This document shows positions 16,579 through 24,330 of a DNA stretch of 64,000 bases, piece after piece (positions within the stretch are counted from its first letter, which is position 1; every line of letters starts with the position of its first letter). Origin of the DNA: Spirochaetaceae bacterium bin103 (GTDB lineage: Bacteria > Spirochaetota > Spirochaetia > SZUA-6 > Bin103). The notes beneath the pieces are model-generated. The model did no database searches. It saw only the letters and a program-made list of their open reading frames with translations, and was not told the DNA's origin. The translations under genes were made by a program, and so were the position numbers. The DNA is taken from positions 157,633 to 221,632 of the forward strand of contig MPNH01000002.1 in the NCBI GenBank assembly GCA_002238925.1. Reading direction: 5' to 3'.

Positions 16579-17990
16579 GCGGACAGCTCCGCCGTTACGG
16601 CGGGTTCCGCACTGACCGCGGCCCGTTCGGGTGATTCAGGCGGCGTGACCACCGCGCCCTGGCGGCGCAACTCGGCCTGCATCTCCGCCACCGGCGCGGC
16701 GCGTGCCGCAACGCCGTGGCTGACCGCCAGCGCGGCGCCGACACCGGCGCCCTGGCCCATCACCCAGCACTCCGGCACCTCGCGCAGCGGGTTGTGGGAG
16801 CGCACGTCGCAGCTCAGGTTGCGGCCGGCGACCAGCAGGCCCTCCACCTCGCGCGGCACCAGGCTGCCGTACGGGATCTCCAGCGTCGGATACGCCGGCG
16901 AGACGCCCGGGCACAGGCCGATGGAGTCGGCATGGCGGCCGCTGCGCTTCCACTGGTCTAGGGTGATCTGCACCTCGCCCACCAGGCGGCGGCTGTGGCG
17001 CACGCCGATCTGGTCGGCGCTCTCCAACAGATAGGCGTGCTGCCAGCCCGGCATGTGGCGGCGCCACCACGCCAACCCGCGGCGCAGGTCGTCGCGCGAG
17101 CGAAACTCCACCTCGCTCAGGTCGGCCACCTCGATCGCCGAGTAGCCATGGTACTTGGGATGCATGGTCAGCACCTGCCCCTCGCGCGGAAGGATCGAGG
17201 CTCGGATCACCGAACCCGCCGCGCGCGCCGCCTGCAGCTTGGCCTTGTAGCCCTCGATGTCGTAGGTGCGGAAGTGCCAGAACACCTCCGTGTCCACGCC
17301 GCCGAAGCGCCCGGAGGTGTTGACGCAGGAGTGGATGGTGGTGTCGTCACGGTTTGTCTCGAACGCGGCGCCGGCGGCCGCGAACATGTCGCCGTCGCCG
17401 GTGCAGTCGATGGTGACCGCGGCGCGAATCGCGAACCGGCCCTGCTTGCTTTCGAACAGCGCGCCGCCCACCGTGGCAACGGCCGCATCCTCGCGCATCA
17501 CCGGCGCCACCGCCCAGCAGTGGAACAGGGTGTGCACGCCGCGCTCGCGCACCAGGTCGTTGGCGGCCAGCTTCAGCATTTCCGGATCGATGGTCGGCGA
17601 CCAGCACACCACGCCGCGGTGGGCGTTGGCGCGCGGCCCCCAGTACTCGACCAGCTCGGCGTCGCGGCTGCCCCAGTACTTGCGCTCCGGGCCGATGATG
17701 CCGCCTGCCTCCACCCCGCAGCGGTCCATGAACTCCTCGCCGACGCCGGCCACCACCGTGCGCCCGTCCCAATCGGTCATGCGGTCGATAAAGCACACGT
17801 GCCCGCCGGAGGCCAGGCCGCCCAGGTGCCCGTAGCGCTCCACCAGCACCGTGTCCGCCCCCGCCGCCGCCGCGCCGATCGCCGCCGCCGTGCCGCCCGG
17901 CCCGCCGCCGAGCACCAGCACGTCGCAGGTGCCATACACCGGCACCTCGCGCGCCGGCTCGTACAGGGTCTCCCCGTGTCCCGGTTGCAT
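16575..17990 (-). CDS. FAD-dependent oxidoreductase (FAD_oxidored family)
   Basis: 471 residues from ATG at 17990. CDVLVLGGGPGGTAAAIGA (residues 22-40) is the dinucleotide-binding Rossmann motif, followed by the acidic end VLVERYGHLGGLASGG; TIDCTGDGDMFAAAGA is the second nucleotide-binding segment and LLVAGRNLSCDVRSHN the C-terminal FAD-contact region. Members oxidise unknown small molecules and are often found beside sugar-catabolic genes. It follows the lactonase with only two bases between stop and start, forming an operon, and its own stop overlaps the broken DUF433 gene. No twin-arginine or Sec signal. Confidence 0.88.
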   Translation of the reverse strand: MQPGHGETLYEPAREVPVYGTCDVLVLGGGPGGTAAAIGAAAAGADTVLVERYGHLGGLASGGHVCFIDRMTDWDGRTVVAGVGEEFMDRCGVEAGGIIGPERKYWGSRDAELVEYWGPRANAHRGVVCWSPTIDPEMLKLAANDLVRERGVHTLFHCWAVAPVMREDAAVATVGGALFESKQGRFAIRAAVTIDCTGDGDMFAAAGAAFETNRDDTTIHSCVNTSGRFGGVDTEVFWHFRTYDIEGYKAKLQAARAAGSVIRASILPREGQVLTMHPKYHGYSAIEVADLSEVEFRSRDDLRRGLAWWRRHMPGWQHAYLLESADQIGVRHSRRLVGEVQITLDQWKRSGRHADSIGLCPGVSPAYPTLEIPYGSLVPREVEGLLVAGRNLSCDVRSHNPLREVPECWVMGQGAGVGAALAVSHGVAARAAPVAEMQAELRRQGAVVTPPESPERAAVSAEPAVTAELSA

Positions 17991-17992
17991 CG

Positions 17993-19054
17993 TCAGGTTC
18001 CGGCGACCGGCACGATGCACACCGGGGACGGAACCTCGGTCACGTGGCCGGTGGGCTGCAGCAGGCCGGTTGCCGGATCGACGTGGAAGGTGACGATGGT
18101 GTCGCTGTTCTGGTTGGCGGCCAACAGCACCGCGCCGGACGGGTCGAGCCCGAAGTTGCGCGGCGTCCGCCCCTGAGTCGGCTCGTGGCCCACCGGCTCC
18201 AGCCGCCCGTCGCCGCCGATCGCGAAGATGGCAATGCTGTCGTGGCCGCGGTTGGAGCCGTACACGAACTGACCGTTGGGATGCACGTGGATGTCGGCGC
18301 AGGTGCTTTCCTCGGCATACCCCGCGGGCAGGGTCGGCACGGTCTGGATCTCGGTCAGGCTGCCGTCGGTGGAGCCGTACGCGTAGGCCGTGATGGTGGA
18401 GTCGAGTTCGTTGATGCCGTAGGCGACGCGCCCGCGCGGGTGGAAGGTGAAGTGGCGCGGCCCGGCGCCGGGGGCGGTGGCCGTCTCGCCGGCGCGGGTC
18501 AGGGTGCCGGCAGCCACGTCGATGCGGTAGATCACGATGCGGTCGATGCCCAAGTCGGGCACGTACAGGTAACTGCCGTCGGGCGACAGGTTTACGGAGT
18601 GGGGGTGCGGCTCCTGCTGCCGCTCCGGGTTGATGCTGCTGCCCTCGTGGTCGATGGTCACCAGCCGCTCCACGAGGTCGCCGGCGGCGCAGCGGAACAT
18701 CGACAGGGCGCCGCCGCCGTAGTTGGCCGCGAACACCAGCTCGCCGCTCGGATGGGCGCACACGTGGCACGGCCCGGACGCGCCGGCCAGCTGCTGCCCC
18801 GCCGCGGTCAGCGTGCCGTCGGACGCCACCTGGAACGCACTGGCGGCACCGTGCTTGCCGCTGCCGAGGTCGCTCACCTCGTTGACCGCGTACAGGAAGT
18901 CCCCCGCCGCGCTCAAGGCCAGGAACGACGGGTTGTCGACACGCGCCGCCACACCCTGCACGGTGAGGTTCCCGGAGTCGATATCCAACTCGGCCCGGTA
19001 GATGCCCTCGCTGCCCGTATCGTCGCGCGTATAGGTGCCGATATACACTCTCAT
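17993..19054 (-). CDS. Lactonase, seven-bladed beta-propeller (6-phosphogluconolactonase-like)
   Basis: 353 residues. MRVYIGTYTRDDTGSEGIYR, then repeating blades with NPSFLALS, GPCHVCAHPSGELVFAANYG, EPHPHSVNLSPDGSYLYVPD, GPRHFTFHPRGRVAYGINE, CADIHVHPNGQFVYGSNRG and TPRNFGLDPSGAVLLAANQ, the signature of the YbhE/Pgl-type lactonase family. It would open a sugar lactone (classically 6-phosphogluconolactone) in the cytoplasm. Together with the downstream FAD oxidoreductase this suggests oxidation of a sugar to a lactone and then its hydrolysis. First gene of the operon. Confidence 0.9.
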   Translation of the reverse strand: MRVYIGTYTRDDTGSEGIYRAELDIDSGNLTVQGVAARVDNPSFLALSAAGDFLYAVNEVSDLGSGKHGAASAFQVASDGTLTAAGQQLAGASGPCHVCAHPSGELVFAANYGGGALSMFRCAAGDLVERLVTIDHEGSSINPERQQEPHPHSVNLSPDGSYLYVPDLGIDRIVIYRIDVAAGTLTRAGETATAPGAGPRHFTFHPRGRVAYGINELDSTITAYAYGSTDGSLTEIQTVPTLPAGYAEESTCADIHVHPNGQFVYGSNRGHDSIAIFAIGGDGRLEPVGHEPTQGRTPRNFGLDPSGAVLLAANQNSDTIVTFHVDPATGLLQPTGHVTEVPSPVCIVPVAGT

Positions 19055-19145
19055 GGCCGCCAGTCTACGAGCAGTGCCGGGTACCCGGCAAGGTCAGGAT
19101 GGGCCGAGCGAACGGCGCATATAGCGGTCTCTGAGTTGTCGGTTT

Positions 19146-19346
19146 CTACTCGGTAGTCTGGAACTCCATCTGCTGCGCTTTAGTCACGCGTCGGGATGCA
19201 TCGAGAATCTCAAGTGACACGAGATTGCCGTGTTCATCGTAATCGAGGATCACGCCAGGCTTGTCCTCGTCGCTCTCCGCGATCGCGGCATTCTCCTTGA
19301 GGATCACGGTCAACGAGTCTGTCTTGAGGTCATACGTCGCTTTCAT
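19146..19346 (-). CDS. DUF2283 protein (toxin-antitoxin-like)
   Basis: 66 residues, MKATYDLKTDSLTVILKENA followed by ESDEDKPGVILDYDEHGNLVSLEILDAS, the complete DUF2283 pattern. Function is unknown; the family is habitually paired with DUF4258 proteins and is suspected to be the antitoxin. It starts six bases after the DUF4258 stop on the same strand, so they are co-transcribed. Low-complexity or signal sequences are absent. Confidence 0.85.
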   Translation of the reverse strand: MKATYDLKTDSLTVILKENAAIAESDEDKPGVILDYDEHGNLVSLEILDASRRVTKAQQMEFQTTE

Positions 19347-19352
19347 GTTCGT

Positions 19353-19625
19353 TCACGGCTCCCAGTATTTGGCGACTCGGCTCGTGACATACACCGTTAC
19401 CACCTCCTCGGGCACTCGATCGACGTCGACAAACACTCGGATCAGCTGCGCCGTCGAACCGAGGTTCACGCGAGACTGCAACACGACACGATTTGGTCGC
19501 ACTTCCAACACCTGCTCCGGTGATGCGAGCACCGCACGAACGTCGGTCTCGCTGACTCCGCGACGTCGCATCTGGGATTGGGCGTGTGGAGTAAGGATGG
19601 CATGTAGGTACGCACGGCCAGTCAC
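19353..19625 (-). CDS. DUF4258 protein (toxin-like)
   Basis: About 90 residues. The core ILTPHAQSQMRRRGVSETDVRAVL, VVLQSRVNLGSTAQLIRVFVDVD and VVTVYVTSRVAKYW fits DUF4258, a RelE-like fold. The start is taken as GTG at 19625; TTG at 19634 is the next in-frame option. A TATATT hexamer (19633-19638 on the plus strand, read on minus) ends seven bases before the GTG and no Shine-Dalgarno is present, favouring a leaderless start there. Upstream partner of DUF2283 at 19146. Confidence 0.82.
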   Translation of the reverse strand: MTGRAYLHAILTPHAQSQMRRRGVSETDVRAVLASPEQVLEVRPNRVVLQSRVNLGSTAQLIRVFVDVDRVPEEVVTVYVTSRVAKYWEP

Positions 19626-19672
19626 CGCTCTCAATATAGGGCAGAGCGACCGTACGCCACCACCGGTGTAAC

Positions 19673-19951
19673 GGCTTCTCGTCGGTCGAACGAGCGGCCG
19701 AGTGGTCCAAGGAGTGGCTGAAGGAAGGTCTTCAGCAGGGGATTGATCGCGAACGAGCGCTGCTGTGCCGTATGACGGCCTCGCGCTTCGGACTGCCCAC
19801 CGCCGAACGCCTGGCGGAGCTGTTGGCGCCTATCACCGACGCGGAGCGTCTGGCCGACGTCGGCGATTGGCTGGTGCAGTGCGACACTGGCGCCGACTTC
19901 CTCGCCCGCGTCGGCGCGGCGCCGGCCGCAGGGAACTCGGACAGAGTCTGA
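19673..19951 (+). pseudogene. 3' remnant of an Rpn-family (PD-(D/E)XK) nuclease gene
   Basis: A 90-codon stretch ending at TGA 19949-19951 reads SVERAAEWSKEWLKEGLQQG, then IDRERALLCRMTASRFGLPT and ...DAERLADVGDWLVQCDTGADFLARV. This is the charged helical tail found at the C-terminus of Rpn/YhgA-type recombination-promoting nucleases and DUF4351-like proteins. The nuclease domain, normally 200 or more residues before this point, is absent: upstream sequence is the start region of the DUF4258 gene on the other strand. No start codon is supported. Confidence 0.6.
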
Positions 19952-19962
19952 ACCAGGTTGGC

Positions 19963-20029
19963 GTGGTGGGGCCTCTTGCCGGTCCGTCACGGTAGCGCGC
20001 CAGATGGCCCGTTCCGCGCCGCACCGGTC
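19963..20029 (+). repeat. Direct repeat A, copy 1 (next to VapC end)
   Basis: 67 bases starting GTGGTGGGGCCTCTTGCCGG. A second copy with about five substitutions and one indel lies at 21445-21510. In this copy the repeat is followed by the vapC 3' end. Confidence 0.85.
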
Positions 20030-20043
20030 CATGTACGCCGCCG

Positions 20044-20442
20044 TCACACCCAGCGGGCGGTGCGCAGGCCGTCCACCCGGTCGAATTCGCGCTGGTTGTT
20101 GGTAACCAGGGTCAGCGCTTCACTGCGGGCGTGGGCCGCAATATGCAGGTCGTCGGGTCCGATCACCTCCCCCCGGCGTTGGAGATCGGTCTTGATCTCG
20201 CCATAGTGGGCGGCCGCGCGCTCACCGTACCGCAGCACGTTCAGCCGTGACGTGAAGTCCTCAACCCGGCGCCGCGTCCGGTTCGGGTTGCCGCTCTTCT
20301 CCGCCCCGTGCAGCAGCTCTGCCAGAGTAATGGCACTGATGCAGATCTCGCCCGCATGCGCGTTGAACGTGTCGAGCGCCTGGCGCGGCCTGCGGTTGAT
20401 GACGTAGATCGACAGGTCGGTGTCGAGCATGAAGCGGTTCAC
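20044..20442 (-). CDS. vapC: VapC toxin, PIN-domain ribonuclease
   Basis: 132 residues. MLDTDLSIYVINRRP supplies the first PIN acidic residue (Asp7), ITLAELLHGAEKS the second (Glu42), and GPDDLHIAAHARSEALTLVTNN the third (Asp98) and the conserved TNN-REF segment. VapC toxins cut tRNA or rRNA with Mg2+. Its ATG overlaps the vapB stop, so translation is coupled. Complete length. Note LDTD where most relatives have LDTN at the first motif; the metal-binding Asp itself is kept. Confidence 0.92.
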   Translation of the reverse strand: MNRFMLDTDLSIYVINRRPRQALDTFNAHAGEICISAITLAELLHGAEKSGNPNRTRRRVEDFTSRLNVLRYGERAAAHYGEIKTDLQRRGEVIGPDDLHIAAHARSEALTLVTNNQREFDRVDGLRTARWV

Positions 20443-20678
20443 TCGAGCGGCTCACGCCCCTCCGGCGGCCCCTGCTCGCCTCGTTCGATGCGCACGTCAT
20501 CCGTGGCTTCCGCTTCTTCAAGGAAGAACGTGTCCCACACGCGGTCGACCGGTGACAGCACACGGTCGGGACCCAGCGCGCGCACAGTCACCTTCCTGAC
20601 CCCGGCGGCAAAGCGCATCTCAGCCGGAATGCGCACCGCCTGGGTGCGATTGTTCTCGAACACCGAGCCCGTTGCCAC
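20439..20678 (-). CDS. vapB: VapB antitoxin, AbrB/MazE-like
   Basis: 79 residues from a GTG at 20678, preceded by a strong Shine-Dalgarno AAGGAGGAAG (about 20681-20690). VFENNRTQAVRIPAEMRFAA is the swapped-hairpin DNA-binding fold of VapB; the acidic C-terminus (DTFFLEEAEATDDVRIERGE) should block the VapC active site. An out-of-frame ATG overlapping the GTG is not used. The AT-rich repeat immediately upstream (20691-20727) presumably holds promoter and operator. Confidence 0.9.
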   Translation of the reverse strand: MATGSVFENNRTQAVRIPAEMRFAAGVRKVTVRALGPDRVLSPVDRVWDTFFLEEAEATDDVRIERGEQGPPEGREPLE

Positions 20679-20690
20679 ATCTTCCTCCTT

Positions 20691-20727
20691 ACTGCACTAT
20701 ACCTGATATATATAGCATAACGGACGC
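20691..20727 (-). repeat. AT-rich direct repeat C, copy 1; probable vapBC promoter/operator
   Basis: 37 bases, identical to 21511-21547. On the minus strand it contains TATAGT close to the vapB Shine-Dalgarno and a TATATATA run flanked by near-palindromic sequence, fitting an autoregulated VapBC promoter. It is far richer in A+T than its surroundings. Confidence 0.7.
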
Positions 20728-20923
20728 TGACGAGCTACCCCCATTCACAACCCTCTTGTCCAACGATCCATTCTGAGAATCCAGCGACGAAATTACGTCG
20801 GATACAACTCCCGCGACACCTTCAGCACCGTCGCCTCGGTGCGCGGCAGATACTCCCCCAGGATGTAGATCGCCCGTATGGGTCGGTGGCGGCTGCCCCG
20901 TGAGGCAGCCGGACGTTCTGCCA

Positions 20924-20951
20924 TTTACGATCGGGGCCGTTGATGTATGCT
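20924..20951 (+). promoter_or_regulatory. Possible promoter for leaderless DUF433 gene
   Basis: TTTACG (20924-20929), 16-base spacer, TATGCT (20946-20951); the ATG of the DUF433 gene starts six bases after the -10 hexamer, with no Shine-Dalgarno sequence in between. Confidence 0.4.
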
Positions 20952-20957
20952 GTTCGC

Positions 20958-21185
20958 ATGACGTACGTGGACCGGATCACCATTGAGCCTGGCAAGCGTG
21001 GCGGCAAGCCCTGTATCCGTGGGCTGCGGATCACTGTGTACGACATGCTCGACTACCTTGCGTCGGGAATGACTGAACAGCAGATTCTTCATGACTTCCC
21101 GGATCTGGAAGCTGCGGACATTCGGGCCTGCCTGCAATTCGCCGCGGATCGCGAGCGCAGGTTGGTCTCAATACCGCCAGAGTGA
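20958..21185 (+). CDS. DUF433-family protein (antitoxin-like)
   Basis: 75 residues from ATG at 20958. Core pattern: DRITIEPGKRGGKPCIRGLR then ITVYDMLDYLASGMTEQQIL and HDFPDLEAADIRACLQFAADRER, an intact DUF433 (winged-helix-like) protein. The family is paired with DUF5615 PIN-like proteins and is thought to be the antitoxin. The DUF5615 start (GTG 21182) overlaps its stop. A longer start at TTG 20940 is possible but the -10 hexamer lies inside that extension. Confidence 0.85.
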   Translation: MTYVDRITIEPGKRGGKPCIRGLRITVYDMLDYLASGMTEQQILHDFPDLEAADIRACLQFAADRERRLVSIPPE

Positions 21186-21421
21186 AGCTGCTCTTCGATC
21201 AGAACCTGGCGCCACGCCTAGTCGACGAGCTCAAGCATCTAGTTTCGAAGGACGCTGACTTCCACCAAATGAGCCTAGTGCACGGCGCACCGCCCAAGGT
21301 GGTTTGGATCCGTCTCGGAAACTGCACTACCGGCGATGTCGTACGCCTCCTCGAACACCACCACCGGCGGCTCCTTGAGTTTGATGACCAGCCGGAGACT
21401 GCCTTCCTCGCGTTACGCTGA
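21182..21421 (+). CDS. DUF5615 PIN-like protein with internal deletion
   Basis: 79 residues from GTG, overlapping the DUF433 stop. It starts MKLLFDQNLAPRLVDELKHL and ends with VSKDADFHQMSLVHGAPPKV...LRLGNCTTGDVVRLL, both typical of DUF5615. Family members are about 110 residues; the stretch between the first helix and KDADF, which normally holds the second strand and the GL.DA.D..IW.YA helix, is missing, with the frame intact. The toxin fold is therefore probably incomplete, so the pair may be antitoxin-only. Counts are from memory of the family. Confidence 0.75.
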   Translation: MKLLFDQNLAPRLVDELKHLVSKDADFHQMSLVHGAPPKVVWIRLGNCTTGDVVRLLEHHHRRLLEFDDQPETAFLALR

Positions 21422-21444
21422 GTGTCCACATCCAGCTAAACCGA

Positions 21445-21510
21445 GTGGTGGGGCCTCTTTCCGGCCGTCACGGTAGCGCGCCAAATGGCCCATTCCGCGC
21501 TGCACCGGTC
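21445..21510 (+). repeat. Direct repeat A, copy 2
   Basis: 66 bases, about 90 percent identical to 19963-20029. Here it is joined without any gap to the second copy of the AT-rich repeat at 21511, whereas in copy 1 the two repeats are separated by the vapC-vapB cassette. Confidence 0.85.
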
Positions 21511-21547
21511 ACTGCACTATACCTGATATATATAGCATAACGGACGC
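21511..21547 (-). repeat. AT-rich direct repeat C, copy 2 (orphan promoter region)
   Basis: Exact 37-base copy of 20691-20727 in the same orientation. No vapB gene follows on the minus strand: the adjacent sequence is repeat A copy 2. It may still bind the VapB/VapC repressor. Confidence 0.75.
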
Positions 21548-21628
21548 CGCCGTGCTATATGCCCCACGTGCCCCCACGTCGTGGCGGGAGATTGACACGG
21601 CGGCGGCCGGTGTGCGATCAGATCGGCC

Positions 21629-22495
21629 ATGCATACCCGTACCGGGAACTTTCCCATTGGATTCTACGTAAAGCAGCTCACCTGGAAGGATGATCTTCTT
21701 GCGGTGGCGCGCTGGGCCAACGACAATGGTTTCGCGTTCATCGACCTGGACGAGGACGCCGACGAGACTGCCAGGCTGGTGACCGATGCCGGCTTCACGA
21801 TCGGTTCCGCCGACCTGATCGGGCGCGAGCCGTTCACTTCGGCCGATCCCGACAAACGCCGCGCCGGCATTCAGGAGGCGGCCCGCTACATTCGGGCGGC
21901 GGCTGCAGGCGGCGCGCGCATCTTCAACATCTGCGGCATTCCCGAGGATTCGTCGCTGCCGCGCGCCGACAACGCGGAGCGGTTCATCGCCTCGATGCGC
22001 GAACTGGTGCCGGTATTCGAGGACACCGGGTCCTGCTTGGCCATCGAGGGCTGGCCCGGCCCCGGCGCCGTCGCCTCCACGCCGGAGTCGTACCGGGCGG
22101 TGCTCGACGGCTGCGAGTCGGCGGCCATCGGCATCAACTACGATCCGTCACACCTCATCGCCACCGGCATCGACCCGGTGCGCTTCGCCCAGGAGTTCGC
22201 CGGCCACGTGCACCACGCGCACGGCAAGGACACCGAGATTGCAGCGGAGGCGCAGTACCAGTACGGCACCCGCCAGCCGCCGCTGGCTCACCGCGAGCGG
22301 TTCGGCGACAACCACTGGCGCTATACCATTCCCGGCCACGGCGAGATGCGCTGGACGGCGGCTCTGGAAGCCCTGCAGGCAGCCGGCTACACCGGCGGCA
22401 TCTCCATCGAGCTGGAAGACAAGCACTACAACGGCAGCGAGGCGGGCGAGAAGGCCGGCCTGCAAGCCGGCGGCGCCTTCCTGGCCTCGGTCTGA
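21629..22495 (+). CDS. Sugar phosphate isomerase/epimerase (xylose isomerase-like TIM barrel)
   Basis: 288 residues. Metal-ligand positions of the AP-endonuclease-2-like TIM barrel are present: LAIEGWPGPG (Glu), IGINYDPSHL (Asp, His), VHHAHGKDTE (His) and GISIELEDKHY (Glu). Members isomerise or epimerise keto-sugars and inositols in the cytoplasm. It stands alone on the plus strand and converges on the 128-residue membrane protein gene with three bases between. The window starts with the end of another member of the same superfamily. Substrate not deducible. Confidence 0.88.
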   Translation: MHTRTGNFPIGFYVKQLTWKDDLLAVARWANDNGFAFIDLDEDADETARLVTDAGFTIGSADLIGREPFTSADPDKRRAGIQEAARYIRAAAAGGARIFNICGIPEDSSLPRADNAERFIASMRELVPVFEDTGSCLAIEGWPGPGAVASTPESYRAVLDGCESAAIGINYDPSHLIATGIDPVRFAQEFAGHVHHAHGKDTEIAAEAQYQYGTRQPPLAHRERFGDNHWRYTIPGHGEMRWTAALEALQAAGYTGGISIELEDKHYNGSEAGEKAGLQAGGAFLASV

Positions 22496-22498
22496 CTC

Positions 22499-22885
22499 CT
22501 ATGCTTCCAGGCGGCTGACGTAGTAGGCCCAGCCGATGCGGCGGCGTTCGTCGTCGCTCAGCTTGGCAGCGTCGGCCTCGGCGGCGTTGCGGCGCAGGAA
22601 CTCGTCGGCGAGGATGAGCTGGCGCTCCTCGTCCATCTCGCGCCACTGGGTTTCGAGTTCCGAACGGCGGGTGTCGTCCATGACGCCGATCACGTCCTGG
22701 GCGCGCCCGAACCACTTGTCGAGGTCAAAGCTGCCATTGCCCGGCGATGCCGGCGGCGGCGCCGCGTGGCGCTGCTGATGCGGATCCTGCGGCTGCTGCG
22801 GTTTCTGCGTGAAGCGCTTGAACACCACCCACACGACAATGAAGCCGATGCACAGCAGAATGATTGTCGTTCGGTCCAACTCCAT
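22499..22885 (-). CDS. Small single-span membrane protein of unknown function
   Basis: 128 residues from ATG at 22885. Residues 6-22 (TTIILLCIGFIVVWVVF) form one membrane span with no cleavage site, then a Gln/Pro-rich linker (about 28-48) and an acidic-basic helical cytoplasmic part (WREMDEERQLILADEFLRRN, KLSDDERRRIGWAYYVSRLE). Last gene of the DUF1707-GH32-sulfatase operon, two bases after the sulfatase stop. No family recognised; the gene order suggests a role alongside the glycan enzymes, or chance. Confidence 0.7.
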   Translation of the reverse strand: MELDRTTIILLCIGFIVVWVVFKRFTQKPQQPQDPHQQRHAAPPPASPGNGSFDLDKWFGRAQDVIGVMDDTRRSELETQWREMDEERQLILADEFLRRNAAEADAAKLSDDERRRIGWAYYVSRLEA

Positions 22886-22887
22886 AC

Positions 22888-24315
22888 CTAACTCCCTTGC
22901 TGCAGTACTTGCCAGACGTTGTCCGCCGGGTCGTCCCAGCGCTCGCGCAATTCGCGCAACTCGCCCTGCAGGCGGCGCACATTGTCGCCCTGCTCCGGCA
23001 TGCCGGCAAGATCGTGCAACTCGCGCGGGTCGGCGGCGTGGTCGAACAGCTGCGTATGCCGCTCGCCGTCCACCACGCACTCGATCAGCTTGTGGCGCCC
23101 GTCGGTCACCGCGCGGTGCAGGTCCATGTAGGCAAAGTGTAACTTGTCGCGCACGGCGGCGTCCGGGTCGGCAAGCACCGGGCACAGGCTGCGCCCCTCC
23201 ACCGAGGGCGGCGCCGCCACGCCGAGCATCCCGCACAGCGTGGGATAGATGTCGAGCAGGTAGCACAGCGCCTCGCGCCGCTCGCCACGCGGCACCCCCG
23301 GTCCGGCCATCAGCAACGGTACGTGTACGCTGTGGTCGTAGGTGCTCTGCTTGCCCATCAGGCCGTGCTGACCGAGCGCGAGCCCGTTGTCGCCGGCGAA
23401 CACGATGATAGTGTTGTCCAGCTCCCCGGTGGTGCGCAGCGCGTCGATCACGCGTCCCAACTCGGCGTCCAGGTGGCTGATCATGGCGTAGTACTCGGCG
23501 ATGTGGCGGCGAATGGCGGCCGGGGTGCGCGGGTAGCGCTCCAGCAGCTCGTCGCGGCCGCGCCAGCCGATATCGAACGGGTGCTCCGGCAGGAACGCGT
23601 CCGGCAGCGGAATGCGGTCCGGGTCGTACATGGTCAGGAAGCGCTGCGGCATGGTGCGCGGGTCGTGCGGCGCCATGAACGCCAGGTAGGCCAGGAACGG
23701 TGCGCAACCGTCGCCGCCGGCGCGGGCATGTGCGCCGGAACCGGCCCGCCCGAGCAGGAACTCGATGGTGGCGTCGGCGAACAACTGCGACGAGTGGGTG
23801 CCGCTGGCCACCGCGTCGAAGCGCTTGCCCTGCATCTCCACGCTGCCGGTGCCGGGGTCGAACGGGTGCGGGCGCGGCTCGGGATAGGCGCCGGTCGGGT
23901 CGAACCGGCACACCGGCACGTTCCAGTGGTCGTCCATGCCGCCGAAGAAGATCTGGTCGCCGTGCGAAAAGCAGCGCGCGTAGGATGCGGGTCCGTTGTG
24001 CCACTTGCCGGTGCCGAAAGTGTCGTAGCCGGCGCCGCGCAGCAACTCCGGCAGCATGACGTGCTCGTCCGGGATCGTCTCGCCCGAGTCCTGCAGGTGG
24101 AACAGGGTGCGCCCGGTCATCAGCATGGCGCGGCTCGGCATGCACACCGCCCCCACCGTGCCGCCCATGATATGGGCGCGGGTAAACGCGGTGCCCTCGC
24201 GCACCAGCCAGTCCAGGTTGGGGGTGTGGATGTCCGGGTTGCCGAGCGCGCGGATGGTATCGAAGCGCTGGTCGTCGGCAAAAAACAGCAGCACGTTCGG
24301 GGGTCGGGAAGCCAT
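22888..24315 (-). CDS. Sulfatase (FGly type)
   Basis: 475 residues. RPPNVLLFFADDQRFDTIRA gives the metal Asp pair; GAVCMPSRAMLMTGR holds C-x-P-S-R with Cys58 as formylglycine precursor; VFAGDNGLALGQHGLMGKQS is the Asp-Asn metal site and the Gly-His-Gly loop. No signal peptide. Resembles choline-sulfatase or glycan exo-sulfatases that act on imported oligosaccharides. Fifteen bases after the GH32 stop, so it likely removes sulfate from sulfated fructose- or glucose-containing saccharides that the GH32 enzyme cuts. Confidence 0.9.
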   Translation of the reverse strand: MASRPPNVLLFFADDQRFDTIRALGNPDIHTPNLDWLVREGTAFTRAHIMGGTVGAVCMPSRAMLMTGRTLFHLQDSGETIPDEHVMLPELLRGAGYDTFGTGKWHNGPASYARCFSHGDQIFFGGMDDHWNVPVCRFDPTGAYPEPRPHPFDPGTGSVEMQGKRFDAVASGTHSSQLFADATIEFLLGRAGSGAHARAGGDGCAPFLAYLAFMAPHDPRTMPQRFLTMYDPDRIPLPDAFLPEHPFDIGWRGRDELLERYPRTPAAIRRHIAEYYAMISHLDAELGRVIDALRTTGELDNTIIVFAGDNGLALGQHGLMGKQSTYDHSVHVPLLMAGPGVPRGERREALCYLLDIYPTLCGMLGVAAPPSVEGRSLCPVLADPDAAVRDKLHFAYMDLHRAVTDGRHKLIECVVDGERHTQLFDHAADPRELHDLAGMPEQGDNVRRLQGELRELRERWDDPADNVWQVLQQGS

Positions 24316-24330
24316 ACCGGGGACTCTTCG

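Noticed and set aside
20728..20957. Possible C-terminal gene remnant on the minus strand (reads AIYILGEYLPRTEATVLKVS)
   Set aside because: The stretch looks protein-like but I cannot assign a family or a start; too short to annotate, though it may be a further scar in the VapBC patch.
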